From: Leptospira fainei serovar Hurstbridge str. BUT 6
GTDB lineage: Bacteria; Spirochaetota; Leptospiria; Leptospirales; Leptospiraceae
Length of the DNA stretch: 64,000 nt
Assembly (NCBI RefSeq): GCF_000306235.2
Contig: NZ_AKWZ02000012.1
Span: forward strand, 36,708-100,707
Reading direction: 5' to 3'
The first letter of the stretch is position 1. Every line of letters begins with the position of its first letter. The translations under genes and the position numbers were made by a program. Of the stretch, positions 63,901 through 64,000 are shown piece by piece. Below the pieces are notes generated by a model. It was not told the origin of the DNA. It was given only the letters and a program-made list of their open reading frames with translations, and made no database searches.

Positions 63901-64000
63901 TCAATCGATATTATGTTTTTCTTTTAGATTCCAGATACTTTGTAAGTTCGTCTCGGAAAGAATATTTTTAGTTCCCATCAGATAACGAAAGGCGCTAATC
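63901..64000 (-). CDS. C-terminal end of an unidentified protein (cut by window)
   Basis: The minus strand has an open frame from the right edge that ends at TGA (63901-63903). The 32 visible residues (ISAFRYLMGTKNILSETNLQ, then SIWNLKEKHNID) are protein-like, and the terminator just after supports a real gene end. Too short to name. Confidence 0.55.
   Translation of the reverse strand, partial: ISAFRYLMGTKNILSETNLQSIWNLKEKHNID

Noticed and set aside
1..64000. tRNA, rRNA, CRISPR, insertion sequence or prophage
   Set aside because: No cloverleaf with a T-loop, no regular spaced repeats, no transposase or integrase motif was seen in reading through both strands.

Overview
The window looks like a chromosomal stretch of a Leptospira-type spirochete. 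This is judged from the protein families: a Cys-rich small membrane protein, kinase-type 7TM proteins without a kinase domain, PilZ-type and Leptospira-style hypothetical proteins. The base composition is intermediate (GC a little above 40% by eye), and GTG/TTG starts are frequent. No rRNA, tRNA, CRISPR array, insertion sequence or prophage was recognised. The genus assignment is an inference from memory, not from a search.

Layout. 1-9.6 kb: the left edge cuts a soluble histidine kinase with a periplasmic-binding-protein-like input domain. Then come a lytic transglycosylase, a GT39-type glycosyltransferase with a Cys-rich partner, a TetR regulator, a decayed region, an isochorismatase-like hydrolase and a chemotaxis receptor. 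10-19 kb: household and stress genes (SRPBCC, MFS, SRAP/YedK, a Crp-type regulator divergent from a lipoprotein metallo-beta-lactamase-fold hydrolase, Ste24-type protease, catalase-like protein, SDR). 19-32.7 kb: a heavy-metal RND pump, a kinase-AraC-DoxX group, a membrane hydroxylase, an AraC regulator with a membrane N-terminus, an orphan 7TM protein, and a UmuD-like protein without its catalytic serine.

32.7-51.9 kb is a complete nitrate assimilation island. Two paralogous nitrate reductases, each fused to a NirB-like FAD/NADH domain and a [2Fe-2S] BFD domain, flank the operon narK-nirB-nirD-cobA. An nrtA-nrtB-nrtD nitrate-type ABC transporter and an outer-membrane beta-barrel follow. Sigma-54 (-24/-12) promoter sequences stand before narK, before the barrel gene, before a 174-residue unknown protein and, more weakly, before nrtA. 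This suggests the island is switched on by nitrogen limitation through RpoN.

51.9-58.7 kb holds the most unusual material. Two convergent pairs each join a small HTH protein to a kinase-less 7TM protein. The second pair is preceded, in apparent operon, by a GNAT/autoinducer-synthase-like acyltransferase, which suggests a signal-synthase / 7TM-receptor / HTH-regulator module. Next is an FNR/DNR-type regulator and an nnrS gene, each with a perfect TTGAT-N4-ATCAA box. nnrS appears to be transcribed as a leaderless mRNA. 58.8-64 kb has small secreted, membrane and PilZ-type proteins separated by long non-coding gaps, and the tail of another gene at the right edge.
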